A stretch of DNA of 7,359 nt from Opitutus sp. GAS368 (lineage in GTDB: Bacteria; Verrucomicrobiota; Verrucomicrobiae; Opitutales; UBA953): the NCBI GenBank assembly GCA_943332745.1, contig CALQQQ010000056.1, positions 1 through 7,359 of the forward strand, given 5' to 3'. Of the stretch, positions 7,089-7,359 are shown in pieces. The notes under the pieces are model-generated. The model was not told the origin of the DNA. It did not search any database and worked only from the letters and a program-made list of their open reading frames with translations. The position numbers and the translations under genes were made by a program. The first letter of the stretch is position 1; each line of letters begins with the position of its first letter.

Positions 7089-7261
7089 GGTGTGGGGGTG
7101 TGCAGGACACCTAAGTCGGATGGCGGACGCATGCAAAAGATTTTTTACGGGAGACGGGGGTCTGAAGAAACCTGCACCCTGCCCTTATTTTTCGCTGGTT
7201 TTCAGCGTAAGCTTCGATACTTAATACACCCGCATCACTGCACAACCAACCCATAACCAAC
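7089..7261. promoter_or_regulatory. Divergent intergenic region with candidate overlapping promoters
   Basis: This 173-bp gap separates the minus-strand dehydrogenase unit from the plus-strand HU-type gene and must hold both promoters. For the plus strand, TTTTCA (7199-7204) and the AT-rich CTTAATAC (7220-7227) are at about the right spacing and would give a leader of about 30 nt. For the minus strand, TTGGTT (7249-7244) and TATTAA (7226-7221) are 17 bp apart. Both candidates share the same AT-rich block, so the two polymerases might compete. A small inverted repeat, GGTGT/ACACC (7097-7111, 5-nt loop), lies 8 nt upstream of the dehydrogenase ATG. The matches to the sigma-70 consensus are weak. 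Confidence 0.35.
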
Positions 7262-7359
7262 ATGTCCAAAGCCCTCACCAAGTCCCAAATCGCCAGCGCC
7301 ATCGCCGAAAAAGCTGAAATCAGCAAGAAGCAGGCCGTCGCGATCCTCGAGATCATCGC
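7262..7359 (+). CDS. HU/IHF-family DNA-binding protein (N-terminal 32 codons, cut by window edge)
   Basis: Small basic proteins of this family bend and compact DNA as dimers. Only the first 32 codons are present. They read MSKALTKSQIASAIAEKAEI (1-20) followed by SKKQAVAILEII, which fits the helix-turn-helix start of HU/IHF proteins (M-K-LTKxxLxxxIAxxxxxSKKxAxxxLxxx). The DNA-binding arm and the IHF/HU signature lie beyond the edge, so HU cannot be told from IHF and no symbol is given. It is the only plus-strand gene and is divergent from the sugar dehydrogenase. The ATG follows CATAACCAAC without an SD, much like the rplY leader. Confidence 0.85.
   Translation, partial: MSKALTKSQIASAIAEKAEISKKQAVAILEII

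Noticed and set aside
7089..7136. Upstream ATG at 7136 as the start of the sugar dehydrogenase
   Set aside because: It would place 16 residues rich in Arg, His and Cys before a good Sec signal peptide. The ATG at 7088 puts the signal peptide at the N-terminus.
7111..7356. Minus-strand frame of 81 codons with a hydrophobic start, opposite the HU-type gene
   Set aside because: It covers the divergent promoter region and the antisense of a recognisable HU-type N-terminus, and it has no family motif.

Overview
The window (about 7.4 kb, GC-rich) most likely comes from a chromosome of Verrucomicrobiota or a close PVC relative. The strongest sign is a 909-residue secreted protein at 2037-4766 that joins a beta-propeller, HEAT-like repeats and a C-terminal CxxCH cytochrome. 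This architecture is characteristic of Planctomycetes and Verrucomicrobia. The housekeeping order bL25, Pth, bS6, SSB and an HU-type protein fits a chromosomal locus. No mobile element, CRISPR array, tRNA or rRNA was recognised.

Right part (7262-7359, plus strand): the first 32 codons of an HU/IHF-family DNA-binding protein, cut by the window edge. It is divergent from the rest across a 173-bp intergenic region.

Middle part (7088 down to 1976, minus strand): three genes in a row that look like one transcription unit. They encode a secreted PQQ-type (glucose/sorbosone dehydrogenase-like) sugar dehydrogenase, then, 4 bp later, a Tat-exported TIM-barrel sugar isomerase/epimerase-like protein, then, 77 bp later, the propeller-HEAT-cytochrome c protein. 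A good intrinsic terminator 25 nt past the last stop closes the unit. All three products carry export signals, so the set is best read as a periplasmic carbohydrate oxidation and modification module with its own haem electron acceptor. The substrate cannot be told from sequence.

Left part (1861 down to 1, minus strand): a translation and DNA-maintenance operon rplY(ctc)-pth-rpsF-ssb. Its spacings are 42 bp, a 4-bp ATGA overlap and 19 bp, and ssb runs off the left edge.

None of the eight starts has a recognisable Shine-Dalgarno sequence, which suggests initiation that does not depend on one. The most unusual points are the sugar module, the substituted metal-site positions of its TIM-barrel member, and the lack of SD sites. 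Nothing here is clearly a wholly new defence or mobile system.
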